Assembly: GCA_963555925.1 (NCBI GenBank)
Contig: CAUVXJ010000056.1
Span: 1 to 64,000, forward strand
DNA: 64,000 bases
Reading direction: 5' to 3'
DNA from: Protofrankia sp963555925
Lineage (GTDB): Bacteria; Actinomycetota; Actinomycetes; Frankiales; Frankiaceae
The position numbers and the translations under genes are program-made. Numbering within the stretch: position 1 is the stretch's first letter; every line of letters starts with the position of its first letter. Shown here in pieces: positions 35,732 to 44,702 of this stretch. The notes below the pieces were generated by a model that was not told where the DNA came from, did no database searches, and saw only the letters and a program-made list of their open reading frames with translations.

Positions 35732-37037
35732 GCCCTGCCCCTCACCTGTACCGACCCCTGCCTTCCACGATTGCCTGTGACAACGTCGACGAACATCCGG
35801 TGTATCCGGATGTCACCGGTCAACTCCGGATGGAATGCCGTCGCCAACAGATTGTCCTGGCGGACCGCGACAATCCTGTCACCAACCCGGCCCAGAACCT
35901 CAACCTCATCCCCGACCTTCTCCACCCACGGTGCCCGGATGAAGACCGCTCGAACCGGGCCGCCGCCGACACCGATAAGATCGATATCCGCCTCGAACGA
36001 GTCCACCTGACGGCCGAATGCGTTGCGCCGCACGACAACATCCAAGCCTGCCAGCAGCGGTTGGCCGGGTGCGGCGTCCAGGACCTCCCGAGCCAGCAGA
36101 ATCATGCCCGCGCAGGATCCGAACACCGGCAGCCCGGCCGCGATCGCCGCCCGCAGGGGGTCCAGAACATCGAACACGCGCAGCAGCCGCCCGATCGTGG
36201 TGGACTCCCCACCGGGCAGGACCAACCCGTCCACCGCGTCCAGATCGGACGCGCGCNNNNNNNNNNNNNNNNNNNNNNNNNNNNNNNNNNNNNNNNNNNN
36301 NNNNNNNNNNNNNNNNNNNNNNNNNNNNNNNNNNNNNNNNNNNNNNNNNNNNNNNNNNNNNNNNNNNNNNNNNNNNNNNNNNNNNNNNNNNNNNNNNNNN
36401 NNNNNNNNNNNNNNNNNNNNNNNNNNNNNNNNNNNNNNNNNNNNNNNNNNNNNNNNNNNNNNNNNNNNNNNNNNNNNNNNNNNNNNNNNNNNNNNNNNNN
36501 NNNNNNNNNNNNNNNNNNNNNNNNNNNNNNNNNNNNNNNNNNNNNNNNNNNNNNNNNNNNNNNNNNNNNNNNNNNNNNNNNNNNNNNNNNNNNNNNNNNN
36601 NNNNNNNNNNNNNNNNNNNNNNNNNNNNNNNNNNNNNNNNNNNNNNNNNNNNNNNNNNNNNNNNNNNNNNNNNNNNNNNNNNNNNNNNNNNNNNNNNNNN
36701 NNNNNNNNNNNNNNNNNNNNNNNNNNNNNNNNNNNNNNNNNNNNNNNNNNNNNNNNNNNNNNNNNNNNNNNNNNNNNNNNNNNNNNNNNNNNNNNNNNNN
36801 NNNNNNNNNNNNNNNNNNNNNNNNNNNNNNNNNNNNNNNNNNNNNNNNNNNNNNNNNNNNNNNNNNNNNNNNNNNNNNNNNNNNNNNNNNNNNNNNNNNN
36901 NNNNNNNNNNNNNNNNNNNNNNNNNNNNNNNCGACCGCGCGCAGCGCCCGGACATGCTCGCGGACGTCGCCCTGCAGTGCCAGCACGCCCACCCGCGCCG
37001 GCCGCGCTGCCGGTGCGATCATGCCGAGGTCGCTCAC
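35728..37037 (-). CDS. pdxT: Pyridoxal 5'-phosphate synthase glutaminase PdxT, split by an assembly gap
   Basis: The N-terminal part (37037-36932) encodes VGVLALQGDVREHVRAL; the C-terminal part (36256-35728) begins RASDLDAVDGLVLPGGES and carries the nucleophile in FGSCAGMILLA and the His-Glu pair in TAFHPELTGD. PdxT releases ammonia from glutamine for PdxS. The two known parts already give about 210 residues, the full length of the family, so only about eight codons can be missing although 675 N are shown. The parts are in different frames across the N run, which confirms that its length is arbitrary. The gene overlaps pdxS and yebC by four bases each. It is not a pseudogene on this evidence. 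Confidence 0.9.
36257..36931. other. Assembly gap of 675 N inside pdxT
   Basis: All bases are N. GC-rich sequence (GCGCGC runs) flanks both sides. From the PdxT alignment I estimate about 22 missing bases, so open frames that run through the N stretch are artefacts. Confidence 0.95.
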
Positions 37038-37999
37038 CAGCCGCGATCGGCGAACCTGGCCGCGGGCTCCAGCTCGCCGGTGCTGATGCCGACCATCGCC
37101 TCCCCGAGACCACGCGAGACCTTCACCAGGACGTCGGCGTGGTTGTACATGGTGGTGGCCTCGACGATCGCCCGCGCACGCCGCGCCGGATCACCGGACT
37201 TGAAGATGCCCGAGCCGACGAACACGCCGTCGGCACCCAGCTGCATCATCAGTGCCGCGTCCGCGGGCGTGGCGATGCCACCCGCGGTGAACAGGACGAG
37301 TGGCAGGCGCCCCAGGTGCGCGACCTCGGCCACGAGCTCGTACGGGGCGCGCAGATCCTTGGCCGCGGCGAACAGCTCGCTGGGGTCCAGCACGGACAGG
37401 CGGGCGATCTCCGCTCTGATCGTGCGCATGTGCACGACGGCGTTGGACACCTCACCGGTGCCCGCCTCACCCTTCGACCGGATCATCGCCGCACCCTCGC
37501 CGATGCGACGCAACGCCTCCCCCAGGTTGGTCGCGCCACAGACGAACGGGACGGTGAACCGCCACTTGTCGATGTGATGGTGCGGGTCGGCGGGGGTGAG
37601 GACCTCGGACTCGTCGACGTAGTCGACCCCCAGCTGCTGGAGCACTTGGGCCTCGACGAAGTGGCCGATACGCGCCTTGGCCATGACCGGGATCGACACC
37701 GCCTCGATGATCTCCTCGATCATCTCCGGGTCGCTCATGCGAGCCACCCCGCCCTGGGCACGAATGTCGGCCGGCACCCGCTCCAAGGCCATCACCGCGA
37801 CCGCACCGGCATCCTCGGCGATCCTCGCCTGGTCGGCGGTGACCACATCCATGATCACACCACCTTTGAGCATCTCCGCCATGCCCCGCTTGACGCGGGC
37901 CGTCCCCACCTGGGTACCGGCAGAACCGGGAGGCTCGGCCACCCGTGCGGACCCGTCGTCGGGCTGCGCAGACTCGGGTGCGGTCAGGCCATCGGACAT
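37034..37999 (-). CDS. pdxS: Pyridoxal 5'-phosphate synthase subunit PdxS
   Basis: A protein of 321 residues, slightly longer than usual because of a variable N-terminal tail of about 35 residues. The core is strongly conserved: MAEMLKGGVIMDVV (catalytic Asp), DAGAVAVMALERVPADIR, MAKARIGHFVEAQ (the Lys that forms the ribulose-phosphate imine), and VLFTAGGIATPADAALMMQLGADGVFVGSGIF. With PdxT it makes PLP from ribose 5-phosphate, glyceraldehyde 3-phosphate and glutamine. Its ATGA overlap with pdxT indicates a coupled operon. Confidence 0.97.
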   Translation of the reverse strand: MSDGLTAPESAQPDDGSARVAEPPGSAGTQVGTARVKRGMAEMLKGGVIMDVVTADQARIAEDAGAVAVMALERVPADIRAQGGVARMSDPEMIEEIIEAVSIPVMAKARIGHFVEAQVLQQLGVDYVDESEVLTPADPHHHIDKWRFTVPFVCGATNLGEALRRIGEGAAMIRSKGEAGTGEVSNAVVHMRTIRAEIARLSVLDPSELFAAAKDLRAPYELVAEVAHLGRLPLVLFTAGGIATPADAALMMQLGADGVFVGSGIFKSGDPARRARAIVEATTMYNHADVLVKVSRGLGEAMVGISTGELEPAARFADRGW

Positions 38000-38261
38000 G
38001 ACTCGCCTCTCTGTACACGGATCCGTCGGGAGCAGGTGCCCCTGCCCGCGCGCACGTCGGCCAACCCGGACTTCGGCCTACCGGGCCACCGGCGGATGCA
38101 CGAATCCGCACCGGACGGGGGACGCCTCATCGTACGGCCGAAGTGCCACCTGAATCCCACCTGGGACCCTCGGGTACGCACACGGGCGGTCGGCGACGAG
38201 TGGTAACGACCGCATGCCTATGCCGGATACCCATGCCGGATACCACATTACAGACAAGTCA

Positions 38262-38930
38262 TCATGGAGCGAATCCGGTCATATCACCATTCAACGTACC
38301 GCCGTCGGGCTTGTTCTCGTCGCCATCGCCGTCGATCCTCCCGTCTCCGCTGCTGCGCACCGGGAGAGCGTCGTCGATCTCGAAGTAGGCCGGCAACGGT
38401 CTACGCCCGGACAAACGCAGGACCCGGACAACCCGTCTGCTTCGCAACGCCCGCACATCACGGACCGCGTCATTGTGCAGCTGGCGGGCAAGGGCCACCC
38501 GGGCCGCGGCAACGTCCACCGCGTGCAGGGCGTCAGGCGCGCGGTCGGCTGTCGCCGCGACCTGCGCTGACCGCAACGCCCGGCTGAGGTTGTTCTCCAC
38601 CGCTTCGGCGTCGTTGTCCAGCGGGCCGTCAGCAGCGAGAGCCGCATGGGCCGCATGGGCCGCCCGCGCCCGCACCACCGCCTCGCCCAGCTCGGCCAGC
38701 TCGCACTGTCGGGCGAGTTCCCCGGCCGCTGCCACGCGCAGCGCCAGCTGGCCGGTCAGACCCGTGCGGGCATCGGTGACCCGGACCGCGAGGCGGTCGA
38801 GACGACTCGCGAGCCAGGTGAGGTATGTGGCGATCAGAACGATGACCGCGACCGTGAGGACAACTAGGGGCACCTCGCGCAGCGTAGTCAACAGCGGGTG
38901 ACCTCGCGCCAGGGGATTGATTCCGATCAA
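38262..38930 (-). CDS. LemA-like membrane protein conserved in actinobacteria
   Basis: A protein of 222 residues with an N-terminal membrane helix (VPLVVLTVAVIVLIATYL) and a long alpha-helical region (SRLDRLAVRVTDARTGL). It has the conserved tail LARQLHNDAVRDVRALR followed by YFEIDD, a pattern shared with LemA-type proteins encoded beside pdxS and pimA in other actinobacteria. The function is unknown. The acidic C-terminus (DGRIDGDGDENK) is strain-variable. The start overlaps the pimA stop as ATGA, so it belongs to the phosphatidylinositol mannoside operon. Confidence 0.75.
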   Translation of the reverse strand: MIGINPLARGHPLLTTLREVPLVVLTVAVIVLIATYLTWLASRLDRLAVRVTDARTGLTGQLALRVAAAGELARQCELAELGEAVVRARAAHAAHAALAADGPLDNDAEAVENNLSRALRSAQVAATADRAPDALHAVDVAAARVALARQLHNDAVRDVRALRSRRVVRVLRLSGRRPLPAYFEIDDALPVRSSGDGRIDGDGDENKPDGGTLNGDMTGFAP

Positions 38931-40084
38931 GCAGAATGACGAATCGTCTTCGGCTGAGAGCCCACAGCTACCGACACCGGCGTGTCGCCGGCGACCATCT
39001 CGTACACCCCGACGATGCGTTTCGCGATCATCGGCCAGTCATAGGCGGTCACCACCGCCCGGCCCCGATCGGTGAGCCGGCCACGCTCACCCGGATCGGC
39101 CAGCAGCTCGGCAAGCGCACGGGCGAGGCCCGTCGCATCCCCGACCGGGAACAGTCGGCCGGCGTGGCCGTCATCGAGAACGCGGCGGAAGGCGTCGATG
39201 TCGCTGGCCACAACCGGAGCGCCGGCGGCCATCGCCTCCAGCAGGACGATGCCGAAACTCTCCTGCCCGGTGTTGGGCGCGCAATAGATCTGCCCAGAAC
39301 GAAACACCCGGGGTTTGTCGGCCTCGGAGACCAGACCGAGCAGGTGCACCCGGTCCCGCAGACCTGGCTCCACCCGGTCGAGAACCGCCTCGCAGTCGCC
39401 CGGGCCCGCGACCAGCAACTGCGCCCCCTCGCACCGCGCCACCAGCGTCGGCAAGGCCGCCAGCAGCACGTCCAGACCTTTGCGGGGCTCGTCGATACGC
39501 CCCAGGAAGACCACGGTCGCGCCGCCCGGTGGGCGCGTGGGCAGCGGCGTGGCGTCCCGGAAGGTGCCCACCGCGACTCCGTTGGGAATGAGGATCGCGT
39601 CCACGCCGAGATGTTCGACGATCGTTCGTCTGGCCGCCTCGGACACCGCGATCCGCGCCCGGACCTTCTCCATCGAGGGCTGCAATGCGCCGTGCGCAGC
39701 CGTCAGAATCTTCGAACGCGGGTTGGACGTGTGGAATGTGGCGACGATGGGACCATCGGCAAGCATGCACGTGAGCAGGCTGACGCTCGGCGCCGTGGGC
39801 TCGTGCACGTGCAACACGTCGAAGTCGTTCTCCCGCAACCACCTGCGCACGCGGGCGGCTGACACCGGCCCCATCAGCAGCCTGGCGACCGAGCCGTTGT
39901 AGGGCACCGGCACCGCGTGGCCCGCGTCCACGGCATATGGCGGGAGGGTTGTCTCGTCGTCGACCGGCGTGATCACCGAAACGTCGTGACCGAGTCCGAT
40001 GAGAGTCTCGGCGAGGTCCCGCACGTGGACCTGAACCCCTCCGGGCACATCCCAGGTGTAAGGGCAGGCCAGCCCGATCTTCAC
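38927..40084 (-). CDS. pimA: Phosphatidylinositol alpha-mannosyltransferase
   Basis: A GT4-family, GT-B fold enzyme of about 385 residues. N-terminal IGLACPYTWDVPGGVQVHV binds the lipid/acceptor side; LHVHEPTAPS and ATFHTSNPRS follow; the GDP-mannose site is seen in FLGRIDEPRKG and NTGQESFGIVLLEAMAAG. It adds the first mannose to phosphatidylinositol at the inner membrane face. GTG 40084 is chosen because it overlaps the acyltransferase stop as GTGA; a longer frame upstream lies inside that gene. Confidence 0.93.
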   Translation of the reverse strand: MKIGLACPYTWDVPGGVQVHVRDLAETLIGLGHDVSVITPVDDETTLPPYAVDAGHAVPVPYNGSVARLLMGPVSAARVRRWLRENDFDVLHVHEPTAPSVSLLTCMLADGPIVATFHTSNPRSKILTAAHGALQPSMEKVRARIAVSEAARRTIVEHLGVDAILIPNGVAVGTFRDATPLPTRPPGGATVVFLGRIDEPRKGLDVLLAALPTLVARCEGAQLLVAGPGDCEAVLDRVEPGLRDRVHLLGLVSEADKPRVFRSGQIYCAPNTGQESFGIVLLEAMAAGAPVVASDIDAFRRVLDDGHAGRLFPVGDATGLARALAELLADPGERGRLTDRGRAVVTAYDWPMIAKRIVGVYEMVAGDTPVSVAVGSQPKTIRHSA

Positions 40085-41022
40085 GTTTCCACTCCGGCCG
40101 GTGGCGGGCAGGCTGTTTGCTCTGCCGCCGCGGCGGTCGCCGGCTCTGCCGGCTCTGCCTGCTCTGCCTGCTCTGCGGTCGCCGGCTCGTCCCGCCAGAT
40201 GCGCTGGAGCATGTGCCAGTCCGCGGGGTGGGCCGCGATGCCCTCGGCGAAGGCGTCTGCCAACGCCTGGGTCATCCGGGCGACGTCGGTATGCGGCACG
40301 GCCGGGTGAATACGCACACCCCAACCGTCCGGCTCGAACCATAGGGTGGCAGGCAGCAACGTCGCCCCGGTCCGCAGAGCGAGAGCGGCCGGCCCCGGCG
40401 GCATCGTGGCCGTCGCTCCGAAGAAGGTGACCGGCACCCCGTCCGCGGACAGGTCGCGGTCGGCCAGCAGGCACACCGTGCCGCCAGCGAGCAAGCGGTC
40501 CGCCAGCAGGTCAAATGGTGGCAGCTCACCACCGGTCAGCGGGATGACCTCCATGCCGAGCGCGGAACGGAACCGTACGAAACGATCGAAAAGGGATGCC
40601 GGTTCCACCCGCTCGGCGACCGTTGTGAACGGCTCCCCGTTCGCGGCGAGCCACGCGCCGGCATGCTCCCAGTTTCCCATGTGCGGCAGCGCGGCGATGG
40701 TGCCTCGACCGGACGCCAGAGCCGCACGTAGCCGCGGTTCGGCCAGCATGCGCATACCCTTGGTGATCCGTTCGCCCGGCATGTCCTGCAGCCGGAAGAC
40801 CTCCAGCCAGTAACGGGCGTAGGACCGCATGGCAGCCCGCGTGAGATCGTCGAGATCTGCGTCGGGTGGGACTGTTCGCGCCAGGTTCGACCGCAGCCGG
40901 CGGACTCCACGGCCGTCCCGGCGCAGGGCCGCATCGGCCGCCGCGGTGAACACCCGCGCGGCGACACGCTCGGGCAGGACACGCACGACCCGCCAGCCCG
41001 TCGCGTAGGCCAGGTCCGTCAT
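40081..41022 (-). CDS. patA: Phosphatidylinositol mannoside acyltransferase (PatA/HtrB family)
   Basis: About 313 residues of the LPLAT/HtrB family. The active-site motif is HMGNWE (His-X4-Glu) near residue 112, followed by LFDRFVRFRSALG, LLADRDLSADG and PPGPAALALRTGA. It acylates the mannose of PIM1/PIM2 with a fatty acyl-CoA. Its place between pgsA and pimA matches the mycobacterial Rv2612c-Rv2611c-pimA order. ATG 41022 is chosen; the longer frame to 41202 overlaps pgsA. The C-terminus has an Ala/Glu repeat tail (AEQAEQAEPAEPA). Confidence 0.9.
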   Translation of the reverse strand: MTDLAYATGWRVVRVLPERVAARVFTAAADAALRRDGRGVRRLRSNLARTVPPDADLDDLTRAAMRSYARYWLEVFRLQDMPGERITKGMRMLAEPRLRAALASGRGTIAALPHMGNWEHAGAWLAANGEPFTTVAERVEPASLFDRFVRFRSALGMEVIPLTGGELPPFDLLADRLLAGGTVCLLADRDLSADGVPVTFFGATATMPPGPAALALRTGATLLPATLWFEPDGWGVRIHPAVPHTDVARMTQALADAFAEGIAAHPADWHMLQRIWRDEPATAEQAEQAEPAEPATAAAAEQTACPPPAGVET

Positions 41023-41057
41023 CCGGGCTTGCGCAGTCGTCAACGCCGGCCGCCCCG

Positions 41058-41729
41058 TCAGTGGACCCGCGTGGCCGCGGGCGATTCGACCGGCGGCTGG
41101 GCCGCCCGCGCGGCAGCGCCCTGACCTCGCCCCAGGTACTGCCGATGGACATGGACGATCCGCTGCGCCACCGTCAGCACCGTGGCCGCGGCGAGGAACC
41201 ACAGCGCGGCCGGCAGCAGATACGGCACGCCCAGGCCATAGAGACCAGCGGCGACCAGGACGACCAGGAGCCGCTCACCGCGTTCGGCGAAGCCGACGTC
41301 ACAGTGGAATCCCAGCCCTTCCGCTCTGGCCTTGACATACGAGATGATCGAACCCGCCACCAGGCAGATCAGGGCGGCCACACACAGCGGCAACGAATCA
41401 CCGTCACCGGCGTACCAAATGATCAACGAGCCGAAGATGGCGCCGTCACCGACCCGGTCGGAGGTGGAGTCCAGGAACGCACCCCACGGCGAGGAGATCC
41501 CACGAGCGCGGGCGATGAGTCCGTCGATGAGATCGGAGACGGCGAACAGGGTGATGACGACAGCGCCGACGAAGAAGACCCCGCGGGTGAAGAAACCCAG
41601 CGCCCCACCGACCACGCCGATGGTGCCCACCATGGTCACGGCATCCGGTGACACCGACGACCGGGCCAACCGCTCACCCAAGGGATCGAGCACGCGCTGG
41701 ATCTGCGGTCGCGCCTTGCTAGCGAGCAT
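41058..41729 (-). CDS. pgsA: Phosphatidylinositol (phosphate) synthase, CDP-alcohol phosphatidyltransferase
   Basis: About 223 residues with several membrane helices. The family signature is complete: DGLIARARG, then the Gly-X3-Asp-X3-Asp end as GAFLDSTSDR. In mycolic and related actinobacteria this enzyme joins CDP-diacylglycerol with inositol 1-phosphate. It is the first gene of the pgsA-patA-pimA-LemA-like block and is divergent from the EF-G-like gene. ATG 41729 is preferred over the frame from 41825, which starts inside the promoter region. Confidence 0.92.
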   Translation of the reverse strand: MLASKARPQIQRVLDPLGERLARSSVSPDAVTMVGTIGVVGGALGFFTRGVFFVGAVVITLFAVSDLIDGLIARARGISSPWGAFLDSTSDRVGDGAIFGSLIIWYAGDGDSLPLCVAALICLVAGSIISYVKARAEGLGFHCDVGFAERGERLLVVLVAAGLYGLGVPYLLPAALWFLAAATVLTVAQRIVHVHRQYLGRGQGAAARAAQPPVESPAATRVH

Positions 41730-41974
41730 GTCCCGTCCCGTCCCGTACGTCCCGCACTGCTCGTTCACAGTACCGCCGGCACGATCGGCAACCGCCACCT
41801 CATTCGGCCGACACGGGTTGTTCACACGCCCGTCAAGGAGGAATCTATTCCCAGGGACTCGTGTTCCCTGCGGGGCTCGCCTTCCCCGGGGGCCCAGTAG
41901 TCCGTCCGGCAGCCGTCCACTGGTTTCTCACCTTCCCATCCAGCCAGTGGCCATGTCACTCCGGGGAGGCGCGG

Positions 41975-44158
41975 GTGAAGTCAGCACCATGCGATGTCCG
42001 TCCCGTTCACCAACGCGGCACCGACGTGCGCAACATCGTCCTGGTCGGCCACACCGGCGCAGGCAAGACCACCCTCGCCGAGTGCCTGCTGGCCACGGCG
42101 GACGGCGGTGAGGCTGCGCACGGCCATTCCGCCAATACCCGACATACCGATCATGAAGATACCGAAAGTCGGCAGCGCACACTCAACCTCACCGCGCTGT
42201 CCACGATCCACCGGGGACTGCGGATCAACCTGCTCGACACACCGGGGCTCGCCGATTTCATCGGGGACCTGCGCGCCGGCCTGCGCGCTGCTGATGCGGC
42301 CCTGTTCGTGGTCAGCGCCCTCGACGGAGTCGACGGCTTCACGCGGCTGCTCTGGGACGAATGCGCCGCCGCCGCAACGCCCCGCGCGATCGCGATCACC
42401 AAACTCGACCGTCCCCAGGCCGACTTCGCCTCGACCCTCAGCATCTGCCAGGAGGTGTTCGGGGCGGGCGTGCTCCCGCTTTACCTGCCGGTCGGCCGCT
42501 CGCGGTCTGCCGAACCCATGCCGGGTGAGCAGCGATACCGGCTGGTCGACCTGTTGGCGCCTGCCGAGGACGGTCCGGCGGGCCAGAACAGCGATGCGGG
42601 CCAGAACAGCGGGCCTGGGGCGATTGCCGCGGCCCGCGACGCCCTGATCGAGGGGATCATCGCCGAGAGCGAGGACGAGTCCCTGCTGGACCGCTACCTG
42701 GCCGGTGAGACGCTCTCGGCGAAACAGCTGCTCGACGATCTGGAGACTGCGGTCGCCCGTGGCCGTTTCCATCCGGTCGTGGCGACCGTCGGAAACGGGG
42801 CCGATGGACTGGGCGTGACAGAACTGCTGGACCTCTTCGCGGGGGCGTTCCCGTCCCCGTTCGAACATCCACTACCGGCCACCAGCCGGCCGGACGGATC
42901 GCCGTGCCCGCTGCCGTCGGGCGACCCCGATGGTCCGCTGGCCGCCGAGGTCATCAAGACCACGACCGATCCCTATGTCGGACGCATCAGCCTCATCCGG
43001 GTGTTCTCCGGCACGCTGCGCCCGGACACGCCGGTTCATGTCGCCGGACACGGCCGGGCCGACCGGGGCCACCCCGACCACGACGAGGACGCGAAGATCG
43101 GCACGATCTCCCGCCCACTGGGCCGGTCGACGCAGGAGGCCGTCGAGATGTGCCGAGCCGGCGACATCTGTACCGCATCCAAGATCATAACAGCGGAGGC
43201 CGGGGACACGCTGTCGAGCCCGGACGGCCCCATCCTGTTCGAGGCCTGGACCATGCCCGAGCCGCAGCTGCCGGTGGCGATCCGGGCCCGGACGAAGAGC
43301 GCCGAGGACAAATTGTCAACCGCGCTTGCCCGCCTCACCGCCGAGGACCCGAGCGTGACCGTCGAGCACAGCGGTGAGACCGGTCAGCTCGTCCTGTGGT
43401 GTATGGGCGAGGCGCATAGCGATGTGATCATCGAGCGGCTCGCGAGCCGGTACGGCGTGGATGTCGACCGGGTGCCGGTACAGGTGCCCATGCGGGAGAC
43501 GCTACGCGGACCGGCCCGGGGAACAGGCCGGCACGTCAAGCAGTCCGGCGGCCACGGTCAGTATGCAATCTGTCATATCGAAGTGGAACCACTACCGCCC
43601 GGTCTCGGGCGGGAATTCCGCGACGAGGTCGTCGGCGGTGCGGTCCCGCGTCAGTTCATTCCGTCGGTGGAGAAAGGCGTGTGGCGCCAGCTCGATCTCG
43701 GGGTCTCCGCCGGCTTCCCGCTTGTCGACATCCGGGTTCGCCTGGTGGACGGCAAGGCGCACTCCGTGGACTCCTCCGACGTCGCCTTCCAGGCCGCGGG
43801 TGCGCTGGCGTTGAAAAACGCGGCTCAGTCCGCCGGGATGGTCCTGCTCGAACCGGTGCTCGCCGTCTGCGTGCTCACACCCGACGCGCATGTCGGCCCG
43901 GTCACCAGCGACCTGGCGGCACGGCGTGGGCGGGTCGTCGGGATCGAGCCCGTCGGTGGAACAGGGCCAGGAGACCCCGGCGGCAGGAATCGTACGGTGA
44001 TCAGAGCTGAGGTACCGGAAACGGAAATGCTCAGATATGCCGTTGACATCCGCTCGCTGACCCAGGGCACTGGAACGTTCTCCCGCGGCCACCTGCGGTA
44101 CGAGCCGGTACCTGAACACCTCGCCGCCACGTATCTCACCGCTCGAACAGCCGAGTAA
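41975..44158 (+). CDS. EF-G-like GTPase (FusA2 type)
   Basis: About 727 residues: an EF-G-like translational GTPase of the non-canonical actinobacterial branch. The G1 motif is GHTGAGKTT, G3 is LLDTPGLADF, and G4 is ITKLD in place of the NKCD of true EF-G. Domains II-V follow (LIRVFSGTLRPDTPV, GMGEAHSDVIIERL-like CMGEAHSDVIIERL, GGHGQYAICHIEVEP, and a C-terminal GTFSRGHLRYEPVPE). It is too divergent to be the main translocase; its role is unknown (recycling or stress have been proposed for relatives). GTG 41975 follows GGGGAGG. Its TAA stop lies in a TAAGAGCG repeat. It interrupts the HIT-pgsA synteny seen in mycobacteria. Confidence 0.88.
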   Translation: MKSAPCDVRPVHQRGTDVRNIVLVGHTGAGKTTLAECLLATADGGEAAHGHSANTRHTDHEDTESRQRTLNLTALSTIHRGLRINLLDTPGLADFIGDLRAGLRAADAALFVVSALDGVDGFTRLLWDECAAAATPRAIAITKLDRPQADFASTLSICQEVFGAGVLPLYLPVGRSRSAEPMPGEQRYRLVDLLAPAEDGPAGQNSDAGQNSGPGAIAAARDALIEGIIAESEDESLLDRYLAGETLSAKQLLDDLETAVARGRFHPVVATVGNGADGLGVTELLDLFAGAFPSPFEHPLPATSRPDGSPCPLPSGDPDGPLAAEVIKTTTDPYVGRISLIRVFSGTLRPDTPVHVAGHGRADRGHPDHDEDAKIGTISRPLGRSTQEAVEMCRAGDICTASKIITAEAGDTLSSPDGPILFEAWTMPEPQLPVAIRARTKSAEDKLSTALARLTAEDPSVTVEHSGETGQLVLWCMGEAHSDVIIERLASRYGVDVDRVPVQVPMRETLRGPARGTGRHVKQSGGHGQYAICHIEVEPLPPGLGREFRDEVVGGAVPRQFIPSVEKGVWRQLDLGVSAGFPLVDIRVRLVDGKAHSVDSSDVAFQAAGALALKNAAQSAGMVLLEPVLAVCVLTPDAHVGPVTSDLAARRGRVVGIEPVGGTGPGDPGGRNRTVIRAEVPETEMLRYAVDIRSLTQGTGTFSRGHLRYEPVPEHLAATYLTARTAE

Positions 44159-44178
44159 GAGCGCCCGGCAACAGGGAC
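44156..44178 (+). repeat. TAAGAGCG dispersed repeat, copy 3 (supplies the EF-G-like stop)
   Basis: The core reads TAAGAGCG, C, CCGGCA, ACAGGGAC. TAA at 44156-44158 terminates the EF-G-like gene. A little further on, GAGCGGGGCC again matches the longer copies at 44.5 and 48.4 kb. Confidence 0.85.
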
Positions 44179-44215
44179 GTGGATGTACGAGCGGGGCCGC
44201 ATTCCCTTCGGTGCG

Positions 44216-44284
44216 ACGAGTGGAAGGAAGACGTCAGGAGGCGCCGGTTTTCGGGCGGAAAATGTACGTCAGCCATCCACTCGT
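44216..44284. repeat. Palindromic repeat, copy 2 (CGAGTGGA family)
   Basis: Inverted 9-bp arms ACGAGTGGA (44216-44224) and TCCACTCGT (44276-44284) enclose GACGTC on the left and GTACGTC on the right. The right half, read in reverse, matches the left half of the copy at 17830 (CGAGTGGA, then GACGTACAT), so both belong to one family. Confidence 0.65.
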
Positions 44285-44482
44285 GCTGGACCGGCCACCT
44301 GCCCACATGCCTACCGGCACCAGCACCCGGCGCCTTCACCGGCACCCCCGAAGGGGCCCTCGACTGCGCCTACGAGCTGTACCTGTCGACCCCCGACATC
44401 TGACCGCCCCCGCCTGCCCAGGTGCCAGCCCCCGAAGGACTCACGGGCGAGACCGCTAAGCGGCTGTCAGTCGGGCGTTCTC

Positions 44483-44530
44483 AACGATGTGAATCTGATG
44501 CTCCTGCCACAGCATCAGATTCACATCGTT
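44483..44530. repeat. Perfect 20-bp stem hairpin
   Basis: Positions 44483-44502 and 44511-44530 are exact reverse complements around an 8-base loop. Arm GC content is about 45%, well below the neighbourhood. It lies in the EF-G-like/HIT convergent gap. It lacks a T-run; it may be a terminator, an RNA processing site or the remnant of a mobile repeat. Confidence 0.85.
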
Positions 44531-44533
44531 CCT

Positions 44534-44702
44534 ACCGAGCGCCCGGCAATAGAGACGGGGGTCAAGGAGCGGGGCCGGGGTGCGTAGATCGCAAGGCGCG
44601 AGGACGGAGGCACCGGAGGTTGTGGGTGTCGACCGACGACAACACAGCGAGGTGCGTGCCCCAGCCCCGCGACGCCGCGTCCCCTATTGCCGGTCGCTCT
44701 TA
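44534..44702. repeat. MITE-like repeat bounded by two inverted TAAGAGCG cores (copies 4 and 5)
   Basis: The left end (44537-44556) reads GAGCGCCCGGCAATAGAGAC. The right end, in reverse, reads TAAGAGCGACCGGCAATAG and GGGAC (44702-44679). About 169 bases are enclosed. The first 102 bases are about 83% identical by hand alignment to 48355-48454. The right terminal TAA (44702-44700) is the stop codon of the HIT gene. No protein is encoded, so it resembles a small non-autonomous element. Confidence 0.75.

Noticed and set aside
35653..38206. Several long open frames running through the N block
   Set aside because: They are open only because N codons cannot be stops; the true genes here are pdxT, pdxS and yebC on the minus strand.
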